Source of the DNA: Accumulibacter sp.
GTDB taxonomy: Bacteria > Pseudomonadota > Gammaproteobacteria > Burkholderiales > Rhodocyclaceae
Assembly (NCBI GenBank): GCA_024235715.1
Contig: JACKLW010000015.1
Location: 1 to 64,000 of the forward strand
Reading direction: 5' to 3'
DNA length: 64,000 nucleotides
Shown here: piece by piece, positions 1 to 7,890 of the stretch
How the letters are laid out: every line of letters begins with the position of its first letter
Numbering within the stretch: position 1 is the first letter of the stretch
Notes under the pieces: model-generated
Seen by the model: only the letters and a program-made list of their open reading frames with translations
Databases searched by the model: none
What the model was told of the DNA's origin: nothing
Translations under genes and position numbers: made by a program

Positions 1-329
1 GAGGCGCCCTTTATGCGCTTGGCACGCGAAAAGTGTCGAACTCGGGTGGTCGAGTTCCTGAAGAGCTTGTAGTTATGTGCAGGCCGCAGGCACCACGCAC
101 CGACTCTGTGCTCGTGCGATGCTGCGGCCCGCACCTCAACTGTTCATAACTGGGAACTGTGCATAATGGCCGACAGCGGCTGTTGCGTCGTGATACGCCG
201 AGCGGACATTGACAAACAGCCGAGCTTTTCGAGCGGCTATCCGGATTGACCGAGCGACAAAAGATTACCAAGCCAGCGGCACACGATAGCGTGTCCGCCG
301 GTCTGCCCCATTGCGCACATGCCTTGTTT
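1..329. other. Non-coding stretch left of the peroxidase gene
   Basis: No convincing gene. A perfect 7-bp inverted repeat (GAACTCG, 38-44, with CGAGTTC, 51-57, 6-nt loop) is visible but has no T-run. Positions 150-300 are GC-rich and resemble degenerate intergenic repeat DNA also seen near 2200-2340. The peroxidase gene ends at 330. Confidence 0.5.
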
Positions 330-1337
330 CTATTTCCCGTTTAGCCGTTTGCTAAACGAAACCGCATAAGCGGGCGAGCGGAACAGGAGGACAGGATCAG
401 TGGACGGTTCAATGCCGTCAGTCATCACCAGAGGATCGAAGTTGATCTTTTCACATTCCGCGCCTGCTTGTGGTGTTGCCGAAGAAATTGTCAAGGTCCC
501 TATGCTGACCGCCTTCCGGTCGTCGGGCCACGGCCGGGTGGGGTTGTCTTCGTTATCCCCGGGGACCCCAATCGTAAGTACCATCTGCCAGCGTACCGGC
601 CCACCTCTGGTGCGGTCGATTAGCTTCTGCTCAAGAAAGTCCTTCGGCGAGGACTTGAGGTCATCATCGGACATTTGTTTCTCGCCATCTTCTGGAACGA
701 AGCGCCAACGGACCAGTGTGGTCTTGTTTTCAAGATTCACAAATCGGAAGGCGTGAATGCCAAAGTAACTAGTATTCGCCCAACTCGGTGGGGGGTTGTT
801 TTTGGCGAGGAATTCCGCCTGCGGCAGGCTATCAGGATGGGAGGCCTTGAACGCCTTGATCTTCTCCGGATCAGGCTTGCCGGTCGCGGGGTCTGGCGTC
901 TTGGCAACAATGTCATCGAAGAAGGTCTGCGGCGACGCCGCGCCAAACATTGGCGTGTTCAGCATGGTCATGTGTTGGAGACTGCCGTCGGGAAGCCTGA
1001 ACTCCAAGGCCATCCCTCGCGGAATCCTTGCTGTATCTGGAACCTTTGGATTGCCGCCAGGCATGGAAAAGCGCGCGACTACCGGCACTGGCTTGCCGGA
1101 AAAAAGCGCTGAGCGCGAATAGATGTGGGCATTATGTGATCCGACAAACTCGCCGACTGCACACGTCCCCTTGGTGTGATTGCGGCGCTCTCCCTGGTGC
1201 ACTCCAAAAGTCTTCTCCAAGGCGGAGACCACTTGATCTGCTGTCACGTCGTTTTCACTCGCCAGGCAAGCTGGTGCGGAGAGAGCCAGCAGTCCGCTCA
1301 GCAGCAAGGTTGGGAAATAGTCGCTCTCTGTGCTCAT
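330..1337 (-). CDS. Catalase-related peroxidase, exported
   Basis: 335-aa protein of the small catalase-like peroxidase (SrpA/YbdK-type catalase family) group, expected to be a heme enzyme that uses peroxides. An N-terminal signal peptide is visible (TLLLSGLLALSAPACLAS), so it is probably periplasmic. Family features are the early GTCAVGEF segment, the VARFSMPGG and PRGMALEFRLPDG blocks (catalase beta-barrel), and SYFGIHAFRF. The C-terminal heme-Tyr region reads DPVLLFRSPAYAVSFSKR. I start at 1337 because GGAGG lies 8 nt upstream; a longer frame reaches 1370 but has no better ribosome site. It stands alone, facing away from the ISL3 remnant. Confidence 0.85.
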   Translation of the reverse strand: MSTESDYFPTLLLSGLLALSAPACLASENDVTADQVVSALEKTFGVHQGERRNHTKGTCAVGEFVGSHNAHIYSRSALFSGKPVPVVARFSMPGGNPKVPDTARIPRGMALEFRLPDGSLQHMTMLNTPMFGAASPQTFFDDIVAKTPDPATGKPDPEKIKAFKASHPDSLPQAEFLAKNNPPPSWANTSYFGIHAFRFVNLENKTTLVRWRFVPEDGEKQMSDDDLKSSPKDFLEQKLIDRTRGGPVRWQMVLTIGVPGDNEDNPTRPWPDDRKAVSIGTLTISSATPQAGAECEKINFDPLVMTDGIEPSTDPVLLFRSPAYAVSFSKRLNGK

Positions 1338-1593
1338 ATATCCTCCGTTTGACCTTCTGATGTTTGGCAACTCACACGCTTTGTTATCTCAACACGGGGC
1401 TCTTGCCCGGTTACTCCACTCGCACTCTCCCCAACTCGTTGCGGTTCAGAGCGATGCGGCTCGCCTTCCAGCGAGTCTTTTACCACAGCGACGGCCGCTG
1501 CACAGCCCCGGCTACTCGCGGTAACGAGCACTCGGCCAAGCTGGAGCTAAGCATACACCGGGAGCAGCGATTTTGCCGGCGTTGTGGGCGCGC

Positions 1594-1810
1594 TCAAGGG
1601 TGGGCGGAGCCCGGCGAAGCGAACCCTTCACGACGTCAAAAACGATAGTAAGCCGAAGGGCTCGCCACGGATTTCGGCGCCGTTCCACACCAAACGACCT
1701 CAACCCTATAGGGGTCTATATCCTTTCGTGTGGAACGGGCGCTGGTTTTGGCGGTTTGAGGGGGGCGGTGATGTCAAGGGCGGACGCAGTCCGGGCGCAG
1801 CCGAACCCTT
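1594..1810. repeat. Imperfect direct repeat pair (~35 bp)
   Basis: Copies at 1594-1628 and 1774-1810 both begin TCAAGGG and end GAACCCTT, with a related GC-rich middle (GGGCGGAGCCCGGCGAAGC against GGACGCAGTCCGGGCGCAGC). Each copy has short self-complementary ends (AAGGG / CCCTT). Origin unknown; possibly ends of a small decayed mobile element. Confidence 0.5.
1677..1742. repeat. Inverted repeat, 14/15-bp arms
   Basis: GCGCCGTTCCACAC (1677-1690) is complementary to GTGTGGAACGGGCGC (1728-1742) apart from one extra G. The 37-nt centre contains CCCTATAGGGG. It could be an element end pair or an RNA hairpin; no T-run follows, so I do not call a terminator. Confidence 0.6.
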
Positions 1811-1917
1811 TACATATCGCTGCCCCCTCGCTTACGCTTCCTCCGGGCTGAGGAAGGCAGTCTGCTGCCCTCGGCATAGAGGACAATGACGGCCTTTCCT
1901 GTCGCGGCCGCTTCCTC

Positions 1918-2094
1918 ATGATTGAAACGCTGTTCACCCAGGCTCTGGGCCTCGTTGCTCCTTGGCAGGTAGAAGAAGTCATCTTCAAGCCAGAGTCCGG
2001 ACGGATCGACTTCCAGCTGCGATTTGGCGCTGCCAGTCATGCCTGTCCGGCCTGTAGGGCACGACGAAAGTCGCTTTTTGCGTCGAAAGGGTGA
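1918..2094 (+). pseudogene. ISL3-family transposase, N-terminal fragment
   Basis: An ATG-initiated 58-codon frame matches the start of ISL3 transposases: MIETLFTQALGLVAPWQVEE, then the F-x-P-x-x-x-R-I-D-F strand, then the zinc-finger knuckle CPACRAR (residues 43-49). The frame stops after ASKG, about 350-400 residues short of a full transposase, and no continuation is readable in other frames. It is therefore a truncated remnant, too short to be active. Confidence 0.75.
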
Positions 2095-2437
2095 GTAGCG
2101 TTCTTCAAAAAGCGGTCGCCCGGAGTCACCGGCCCTAAATTCTTCCGCGAACCCGGTCGAACGGCGGCAATGCAGCGTACAGCCGACGCTCAAGGCGCAT
2201 GCCGCCAATGACCGCAGTGGCCGAGTTGTGTGCGTTGGCCCTCTGGCAGCTTGCGAAGTACAGCAGCCGTTCAGATGGCTGCTTACCAGAATCATCGAAC
2301 GACAGCAATTGGCCGACTCCGGCCGGTCATCGTCGCCCCGCAGCAACAGCTCTCAGACGGTTCCATCGGCACAAAACGACCAAGAAAGGGCGCAGAGGAC
2401 CGGGAAACTCAGTCGGCATCCCGACCGAAAGCGGTGT
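2095..2437. other. Non-coding, repeat-like stretch
   Basis: No gene is supported. Partial inverted motifs resembling GCCGCCAATGACCGCAGTGG (2200-2219) and the segment at 2310-2335 look like the degenerate intergenic repeats common in betaproteobacterial genomes. It separates the ISL3 fragment from the LysR gene. Confidence 0.4.
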
Positions 2438-3379
2438 TCAAGGTCGCCTCGGAACAAGTGTAGTGCCCTGCCAGTCGTTAGTCATGCAGAGGTTCGTCGT
2501 CAGATCGGCGGTGAGTCGGGCAACCGCGGCTGCGGCGGCGGAGAGGGGGATATGTTTCGAGGCGCAGAGCGCCAGGCGGCGCGTGAGCGTCGGGTTCTCG
2601 ACGGGAACGGCGCACAGCGTGCCGGCCGCCAGTTCATGCAGCAAGGGCATCACCGGCAGCAGGGTGTGACCGAGGCCGGCGAGCAGCGTCGTGCGCAGGA
2701 TGCTGACGGAGCTGATGTCGGCGATGACGTTCGGTCCCGGGAGGCCCTGCGCACGCGCCGCCGCCTCGATGATCGGGCGCACACCATGCGGATTGGCGGG
2801 CAGGATCAACGGCAGCAGCAGTGCCTGCCGCAAGGTCAGCGCCGTCTGTGGGCGATCTGATGCCGAAGCGGGCGAGATCAGCGCCAGCGCCTCGTCGAGC
2901 AGGTACTCGCAGGCAAACTCGCCGAGCGTGCCGTCGTCGAACAGCAGGGCGAGGTTGATCTGGCCCCAGCGCAGTTGCTGGATGAGGTTGCCGGTCAGCT
3001 CTTCCGTCAGTTCCAGTTCGACCTTCGGCAGGTGCTGGCGGACCGCCTGCAGCAGCGGCAGGGCCAGCGCGTTCGAGGCGCTGTGCGGTACGCCGAAGAC
3101 GACCTTGCCGCCGGGATCTCCGGCGAGGTTGCGGACGCTGGCCCTGGCGTCGTCCACCTGGCGGAGGATGGACGTGGCGTGCGCCAGGAAGACGCGGCCG
3201 GACTCGGTCAGTTCGACCCCGCGCCGCGAGCGGTGCAGCAGGCGTGTTCCCAGCTCGGTTTCCAGCTGCGCGAGTTGATGACTTAGCGCCGACTGCGCGA
3301 CGAACACCTGCTCGGCCGCCTTCGAGAAGGTGCCGTGCCTGGCAATGGCCGCGAAATGGCGCAACTGGCGGAGTTCCAT
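2438..3379 (-). CDS. LysR-family regulator, NAC/Cbl-like
   Basis: 313-aa LysR-type transcription factor. The N-terminal winged helix-turn-helix (residues 1-60) reads MELRQLRHFAAIARHGTFSK, then AAEQVFVAQSALSHQLAQLE. The effector domain follows (about 90-295). The pattern, especially SALSHQLAQLE, RGVELTESG and the SILRTTLLAGLGHTLLP block, is closest to nitrogen assimilation control (NAC) proteins, which respond to NtrC-driven expression rather than a small ligand. Its position near a nitrate-type transporter and nif genes fits, but its targets cannot be read here. A short ATAC-N8-GTAT dyad lies just upstream (about 3416-3431), a possible autoregulatory site. Confidence 0.8.
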   Translation of the reverse strand: MELRQLRHFAAIARHGTFSKAAEQVFVAQSALSHQLAQLETELGTRLLHRSRRGVELTESGRVFLAHATSILRQVDDARASVRNLAGDPGGKVVFGVPHSASNALALPLLQAVRQHLPKVELELTEELTGNLIQQLRWGQINLALLFDDGTLGEFACEYLLDEALALISPASASDRPQTALTLRQALLLPLILPANPHGVRPIIEAAARAQGLPGPNVIADISSVSILRTTLLAGLGHTLLPVMPLLHELAAGTLCAVPVENPTLTRRLALCASKHIPLSAAAAAVARLTADLTTNLCMTNDWQGTTLVPRRP

Positions 3380-3613
3380 GGTGGCGCAATGGTACTCGTG
3401 GAATCGTGATTCGAGATACGACTATCTGTATATAGTGTTTTGCAGATACAAGGCGTTCGGGTCTAATTGCACCATCTGACCAAGGCGCACAAGTGCAGCC
3501 ACCCGCTGCCGGAACCCAGGCCCACCCGGCCGTCGTTCGCCGAGGAAACACTTTCCACCGAAAGTGGGAATGCAAGGCTCCTACCCCCGAGCCGGCTCAC
3601 GGAAGAGAAGCAG

Positions 3614-3634
3614 AGGCCCGCATTTGCCGGGCCT
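3614..3634. terminator. Hairpin, probable intrinsic terminator
   Basis: AGGCCCG (3614-3620) pairs with CGGGCCT (3628-3634) around a 7-nt loop. A short T-run follows on the plus strand and a pyrimidine-rich stretch on the minus strand. It lies 110 bp beyond the stop of the minus-strand gene ending at 3747, so it most likely ends that transcript. Confidence 0.45.
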
Positions 3635-3746
3635 TTGCGTTCCTGTCGAATCACCGTTCAAGGTTGATGCCTGCCTGATCGCAGGAAGTGACAAGCCTCT
3701 GTGTCGGACACCTCTTGCGGCGGTGGGGTGCGGATGCAGGCGCGGC

Positions 3747-4724
3747 TCAAGCCGGTAGTGGTGCCGGCATGAAGGGTGCCCGGCCGCTTGTCAGGTAGGA
3801 CTCGCAGCGCGCGATGTACTCGGACGTGCTCTTGGGCATTGGCGTACGTGCGCGCGCGATATAGAACACCAGGTCGCGGCCGTTGCGGAGCAGCTGCAAG
3901 CCGTCCGAAACGCTGTGCAGCGGGCTGCCTGGCCGCTTTTCGCCCGCATCCGCCGCCGCTTGCGGCGTGAAGTTGGCCAGGCGTTCGCCGGCGGTGACCA
4001 GGCGCGACCAGACGTCGAAGATGTCGGGGTCGGTGCGCAGTGTTTCGGTCTTGACCTTGGCCGCGTTGGCGAACTCCCGGATCGGCGCTTCGACCGTCTC
4101 GAAGGTGGGAATGCGGCTGAAGTTGCCGATCATCGCCTCGGCGATCAGGTCGATGTCGCGCATGCTCTGGCCGATCTTGACGTAGCGGCTCTCGTAGAAG
4201 TCCTCGACCGGGATCGAGAAGGCCCGGAATGGCTCGCCCCACAATTCGTCGATGCCTTCCTCGCCGCTGCGGTGCAGGACGAAGCGGCCGAGGTCCATTG
4301 CTTCGAGCAGGCATTGACCGCATTCGCGCATCAGCGCATTGTCGCTTCGAATCTCTATGCCATCGGTCTGCAACTCGACCAGTCGTCTGAAGATGTCGAT
4401 CGCCCGGTTGAACAGCGCACCAGCCAGCATGCCGGCCTTGACCCGCCGCCGTGCCGGGTCGGTTTCGGCCTCGTGACTCTGCCGCGCTTCGCCGAGTCGG
4501 CAACCCGGGATGTTGAGCCCATGCTCGGTGTGATTGAACAGCCGGCGGGCGAGGGCTTCGATCAGTGACTTCTTGCCCTGCAGCGAATCGACCGGCACCG
4601 GATAGGTCTTGATCCAGTAATCGTTGTACAGCACACGTTCTTCATCGTCGATAACCCGTCGCGTTCCCTCGGGCGGCAGTTGGTCTAAGGTCGAGCTGTT
4701 TTCGAGGCGGTAGACATTGTTCAT
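3747..4724 (-). CDS. Uncharacterised 325-aa protein
   Basis: I do not recognise this protein. It is a soluble, acidic, mostly helical chain of 325 residues without signal peptide or membrane segment. Recognisable landmarks are YNDYWIKTYPVPVD (about 34-47), a GKKSLIEALARRLFNHTEHG stretch (50-69), two cysteines in MRECGQCLLEAMD, and a helical C-terminal half. The ATG start at 4724 is used; the region upstream carries a near-miss sigma-54 box (AG instead of GG at -24). It stands between a NAC-like regulator and an NtrC-type promoter, so a nitrogen-related role is possible but unproven. Codon use is native-looking. Confidence 0.6.
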   Translation of the reverse strand: MNNVYRLENSSTLDQLPPEGTRRVIDDEERVLYNDYWIKTYPVPVDSLQGKKSLIEALARRLFNHTEHGLNIPGCRLGEARQSHEAETDPARRRVKAGMLAGALFNRAIDIFRRLVELQTDGIEIRSDNALMRECGQCLLEAMDLGRFVLHRSGEEGIDELWGEPFRAFSIPVEDFYESRYVKIGQSMRDIDLIAEAMIGNFSRIPTFETVEAPIREFANAAKVKTETLRTDPDIFDVWSRLVTAGERLANFTPQAAADAGEKRPGSPLHSVSDGLQLLRNGRDLVFYIARARTPMPKSTSEYIARCESYLTSGRAPFMPAPLPA

Positions 4725-4841
4725 TGGCGTGTTTTCCAGACGGCAGACGCTTCACCTCCAGCAAGAATCATGCTCGCTTGGCACCACTTGCCCGTCTTTC
4801 TACGCCGCTGCTTTTATTGGCAAAAATCTTTCCGGGCCATC

Positions 4842-4863
4842 ATGGCGCCGCTACCGGCGCCAT
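4842..4863. repeat. Perfect 9-bp hairpin
   Basis: ATGGCGCCG (4842-4850), loop CTAC, CGGCGCCAT (4855-4863). No T-run is adjacent on either strand; five T residues follow about a dozen bases later on the minus strand. Function unknown. Confidence 0.6.
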
Positions 4864-4965
4864 CAGGCGGTGCATAGCGGGCCCGGAGACGCCATTTTCT
4901 GCACCGCGGTGGCGCGTCGGTTCCCGCCCGTTCCGGGTGCAGGCGCGCTTTTTCGGGCGAGTCGC

Positions 4966-5106
4966 GCGACTGTCCTGCTGCGTGTTTGCAGCGCCAGGCC
5001 GACATGACACGCGTAAATGCGGCAGCGATGCGGAAGCCGACCGGCTCGGTGCGGCGCGACACCTGGATCTGACCGCCGCTCAATGCCAGTCGGCTCGAGA
5101 TTTCCC
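4966..5106 (-). pseudogene. Fossil of the modC C-terminal (TOBE/Mop) region
   Basis: Minus-strand translation gives SGGQIQVSRRTEPVG, matching CGGRIYVSRRDEPVG of the intact ModC encoded at 9646-10719. After a frameshift at about 5030 it gives CRIYACHVGLALQTRSRTV, matching CRIHARNVSLALVPQLHTS. Nucleotide similarity to about 9870-9970 is obvious by eye. Nothing upstream or downstream of these ~45 codons can be aligned. It is a non-functional remnant of a duplicated or displaced mod locus. Confidence 0.7.
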
Positions 5107-5233
5107 TGGGTGCAGCGCTGGCTACTGCCAACGGAAAGTGATGAAAGCGATTGACCTTTCAAACCAGCGGGCATGAAACGGGATCCCGTCGTCCGCGCGC
5201 ATGGCCGGCGGAAGATCCGCTGCATGTTGCGCC

Positions 5234-5248
5234 GCACCATCCTTGTGC
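5234..5248. promoter_or_regulatory. Probable NtrC binding site
   Basis: GCAC-CATCCTT-GTGC matches the GCAC-N7-GTGC core of NtrC enhancers. It lies about 100 bp upstream of a sigma-54 -24/-12 element, the usual enhancer distance. This predicts nitrogen-limitation control of the downstream ABC operon. Confidence 0.6.
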
Positions 5249-5343
5249 CCGACTGAGCGAAGTTGGGGCGCGGCGCCGCTCTTTCAGTACATCGGGAAGC
5301 GCAAATTCTCGGAAATCCGAGTGTTTTCAGTCTGGTATTCCAT

Positions 5344-5359
5344 TGGTACGACTATTGCT
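5344..5359 (+). promoter_or_regulatory. Sigma-54 promoter of the nitrate-type ABC operon
   Basis: TGGTAC-GACTA-TTGCT has the invariant GG (5345-5346) and GC (5357-5358) separated by 10 nt. It lies 78 bp upstream of the start codon of the binding-protein pseudogene. Confidence 0.75.
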
Positions 5360-5436
5360 GGCGACCAGGCGTGGAGAGCAAGTCCCCCTCGCTCGAAGTG
5401 CCATCGATTGACCAAACTCTGACAAGGAAGCGTCCC

Positions 5437-6715
5437 ATGAAGAAGAAACTCGAGACCACGAGCCCGGCCCCGCGCTCGCGCAAGCTGCTGCGGCTACTGT
5501 TGGCGGCCATGGCCGTGAGCACACAACTGGCTGGCGGTCCGGTCATTGCAGCCCAGGCGAAGCTGCAAAAGCCCGACCTCAATCTCGGGCGAACTCGACG
5601 GCGCGCACATGCTCGCCGGCCAGCCGCTCGGCGCGACGATCGGCTACGGTACCAAGGCCGACGTGATCACGGCGTTCAGCATGGATCTGAACGGCAATGG
5701 CATCACCGTTTCCAACGCGGTGATGGAGAAACTGAAGGCCAAGCTGCCCAAGCAGGCGGACGGCAAGCCGGTGCATCCGATCAAGGCCGATTACCTGAAA
5801 GCAGTGGTCGACGACTACAAGAAGGAAGGCAGGCCGTTCAAGATGGGCATGGTCTTCCCGGTATCGACGCACAACTATGAACTGCGCTACTGGCTCGCCT
5901 CCGGTGGTCTGAACCCCGGCTACTACGCGCCGCTCAAGGGTGACACCAGCGGCACCATCAGTGCCGACGTCCAGCTCTCGGTCACCCCGCCGCCGCAGAT
6001 GCCGGCGACCATGGAAGCGGGCACCATCGACGGCTATTGCGTCGGCGAGCCGTGGAACCAGCAGGCAGTGTTCAAGGGTATCGGCGCGCCGGTAATCACC
6101 GACTACGAGATCCAGAAAAACAATCCCGAGAAAGTCTTCGGCGTCACCAAAGCCTGGAACGACCAGAACCCGAACACGCACAAGGCAGTCGTCAAGGCGC
6201 TGATTCGCGCCGCCTTCTGGCTGGATGCGGAGAACAACAAGAACCGTCCGGAAGCGGCCAGGATCATTTCGCGATCGGGTTACGTGGGCGCCGACTACAA
6301 GGTGATCGCCAACAGCATGACCGGCACCTTCGAATACGAGAAGGGGGATGTGCGCAGCGTGCCGGACTTCAACGTCTTCTTCCGCTACAACGCCACCTAC
6401 CCCTACTACTCCGATGCCATCTGGTATCTCACCCAGATGCGTCGCTGGGGGCAGATCCCCGAGTTCAAGTCGGACGCCTGGTAGATGGACACGGCGAAGA
6501 AAGTCTATCGCCCGGACATCTACGCGGCAGCGGCGAAGGAACTGATCGCGGAAGGCAAGATGAAAGCCTCCGACTTTCCCGATTTCGCCAAGGAAAGCGG
6601 CTTCAAGCCGACCCAGAACGACTTCATCGACGGCATCCCGTACGACGGCAGCAAGCCGAACGCCTACATCGACAGCCTGAAGATCGGCCTCAAGGGCAAG
6701 GACAAAGTGAAATAG
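5437..6715 (+). pseudogene. NrtA/CmpA-like ABC substrate-binding protein, broken
   Basis: The remnant begins with a signal peptide from ATG 5437 (MKKKLETT..., [20 protein letters not shown]) and continues to KPDLNLG. There the frame shifts directly to [20 protein letters not shown]. Intact NrtA-type proteins have roughly 40 more residues between these motifs (the first lobe of the ligand domain), so an internal out-of-frame deletion has occurred. ATCTCGGG occurs at the junction, suggesting microhomology. A second lesion is an in-frame TAG at 6482-6484 between SDAW and MDTAKK. The remaining sequence ([25 protein letters not shown]-terminal YIDSLKIGL) is clearly of the nitrate/bicarbonate/taurine binding family. 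Permease and ATPase genes follow intact. Confidence 0.85.
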
Positions 6716-6855
6716 AAGGCGCTCCCGGCGGTGGGCAGCGAGTCGGCGCGGCCACCGTCACCGGCAGCACGGCAGCGCCGGCAGGCACGGCCGCTGCCCG
6801 ACGCTGCGGGAGCCGCATCGTGCAGCCCTACCAGATCAATTGCTAGGTGAATGAC

Positions 6856-7872
6856 ATGCTCAACAAAGTGGCGAATTTCTTCAACAAGACGGGCTTTACC
6901 TGGTTCGTTCCCTTCGTGCGCCTCGCTGCGGGTGAAGACCCGCGCCAGCAGTTCCGCGACATGCTGCTGATGATCGGCGTGCCGGTACTTGCTTTCGTGG
7001 CCTTTCTGGCGCTCTGGAACGTCCTGGCGGCCGGCGTACAAACCAGCCTGGGCGCCATTCCCGGCCCGCTGGAGGTTTTCAGCGAAGCCAAGGGCCTGGT
7101 CACCGAACACCAGCGCGAACGCCAGAAGGCGCTGGCTTTCTACGAGCGCCAGGAAAAGCGCAATGCCGCAACGCTGGCCGAGGACCCGACCGCCGAGGTG
7201 CATATCCGCAGCTGGACGGGCAAGCCGACCTACCTGGATCAGATCGTCACCAGCCTGTTCACGGTGTTTACCGGGTTCGCCATCGGCACGCTGGTGGCCG
7301 TTCCGCTGGGCATACTCTGCGGATTGTCGAAGACCTTTCAGGTGGCGATAAACCCGCTGATCCAGATCTTCCGACCGGTGTCGCCCCTGGCCTGGCTGCC
7401 GATCGTCACGCTGGTAGTCAGCGCGGTATATGTCTCCAGCGACCCGATGTTCGAGAAGTCCTTCATCGTCTCGGCGGTGACGGTCACCCTGTGCTCGCTG
7501 TGGCCGACGCTGATCAACACGGCCCTCGGAGTGGCGTCGATCGACAAGGATCTGCTCAACGTTTCCAGGGTGCTGCGCCTTTCCTGGTGGACCAAGGTCA
7601 CCAAGATCGTCCTGCCCTCGTCACTTGAACTGATCTTTACCGGCTTGCGTCTCTCGCTCGGCGTCGGCTGGATGGTGCTCATTGCCGCCGAGATGCTGGC
7701 GCAGAACCCGGGCCTCGGCAAGTTCGTCTGGGACGAGTTCCAGAACGGCAGCTCGCAGTCGCTCGGTCGGATCATGGTGGCGGTATTCACGATCGGTTTC
7801 GTCGGCTTCCTGCTCGACCGGATCATGAATACCCTGCAGCAATTGGTCAGTTTCGGTCAGCCGGCGCACTAA
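6856..7872 (+). CDS. ABC transporter permease, NrtB-like
   Basis: 338-aa integral membrane subunit of a nitrate/taurine-type ABC importer. An N-terminal extension with one membrane segment (about 40-60) precedes the BPD_transp_1 core, whose helices span about 140-330. The coupling-loop region reads [28 protein letters not shown] (residues about 215-245), followed by [22 protein letters not shown] start at ATG 6856, with AGGTGA 5 nt upstream, rather than at GTG 6847. It lies 140 bp after the broken binding-protein gene and 18 bp before the ATPase gene, so transcription is shared. If the pseudogene call is right this transporter needs a binding protein from another locus. Confidence 0.85.
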   Translation: MLNKVANFFNKTGFTWFVPFVRLAAGEDPRQQFRDMLLMIGVPVLAFVAFLALWNVLAAGVQTSLGAIPGPLEVFSEAKGLVTEHQRERQKALAFYERQEKRNAATLAEDPTAEVHIRSWTGKPTYLDQIVTSLFTVFTGFAIGTLVAVPLGILCGLSKTFQVAINPLIQIFRPVSPLAWLPIVTLVVSAVYVSSDPMFEKSFIVSAVTVTLCSLWPTLINTALGVASIDKDLLNVSRVLRLSWWTKVTKIVLPSSLELIFTGLRLSLGVGWMVLIAAEMLAQNPGLGKFVWDEFQNGSSQSLGRIMVAVFTIGFVGFLLDRIMNTLQQLVSFGQPAH

Positions 7873-7890
7873 TCACGGGAGCCCATCTTC

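Larger units (their letters stand above)
1338..1917. other. Non-coding stretch between peroxidase gene and ISL3 fragment
   Basis: No supported gene. It holds two imperfect ~35-bp direct repeats and one long inverted repeat, listed separately. The composition and the ISL3 fragment on its right suggest insertion scars. Confidence 0.5.
4725..5436. other. Regulatory stretch with a modC fossil
   Basis: No intact gene. It holds a hairpin (4842-4863), a frameshifted copy of the modC 3' region (4966-5106), an NtrC-like dyad (5234-5248), a CTCGGA-AA-TCCGAG palindrome near 5307-5320 and the sigma-54 promoter for the nitrate-type ABC operon (5344-5359). Confidence 0.7.

Noticed and set aside
4760..4775. 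Sigma-54-like box upstream of the unknown 325-aa gene
   Set aside because: The invariant GG at -24 is AG and no activator site is nearby.
6482..6484. TAG in the binding-protein gene read as recoding (pyrrolysine)
   Set aside because: The gene also carries an out-of-frame deletion, and pyrrolysine use would be exceptional in this group.
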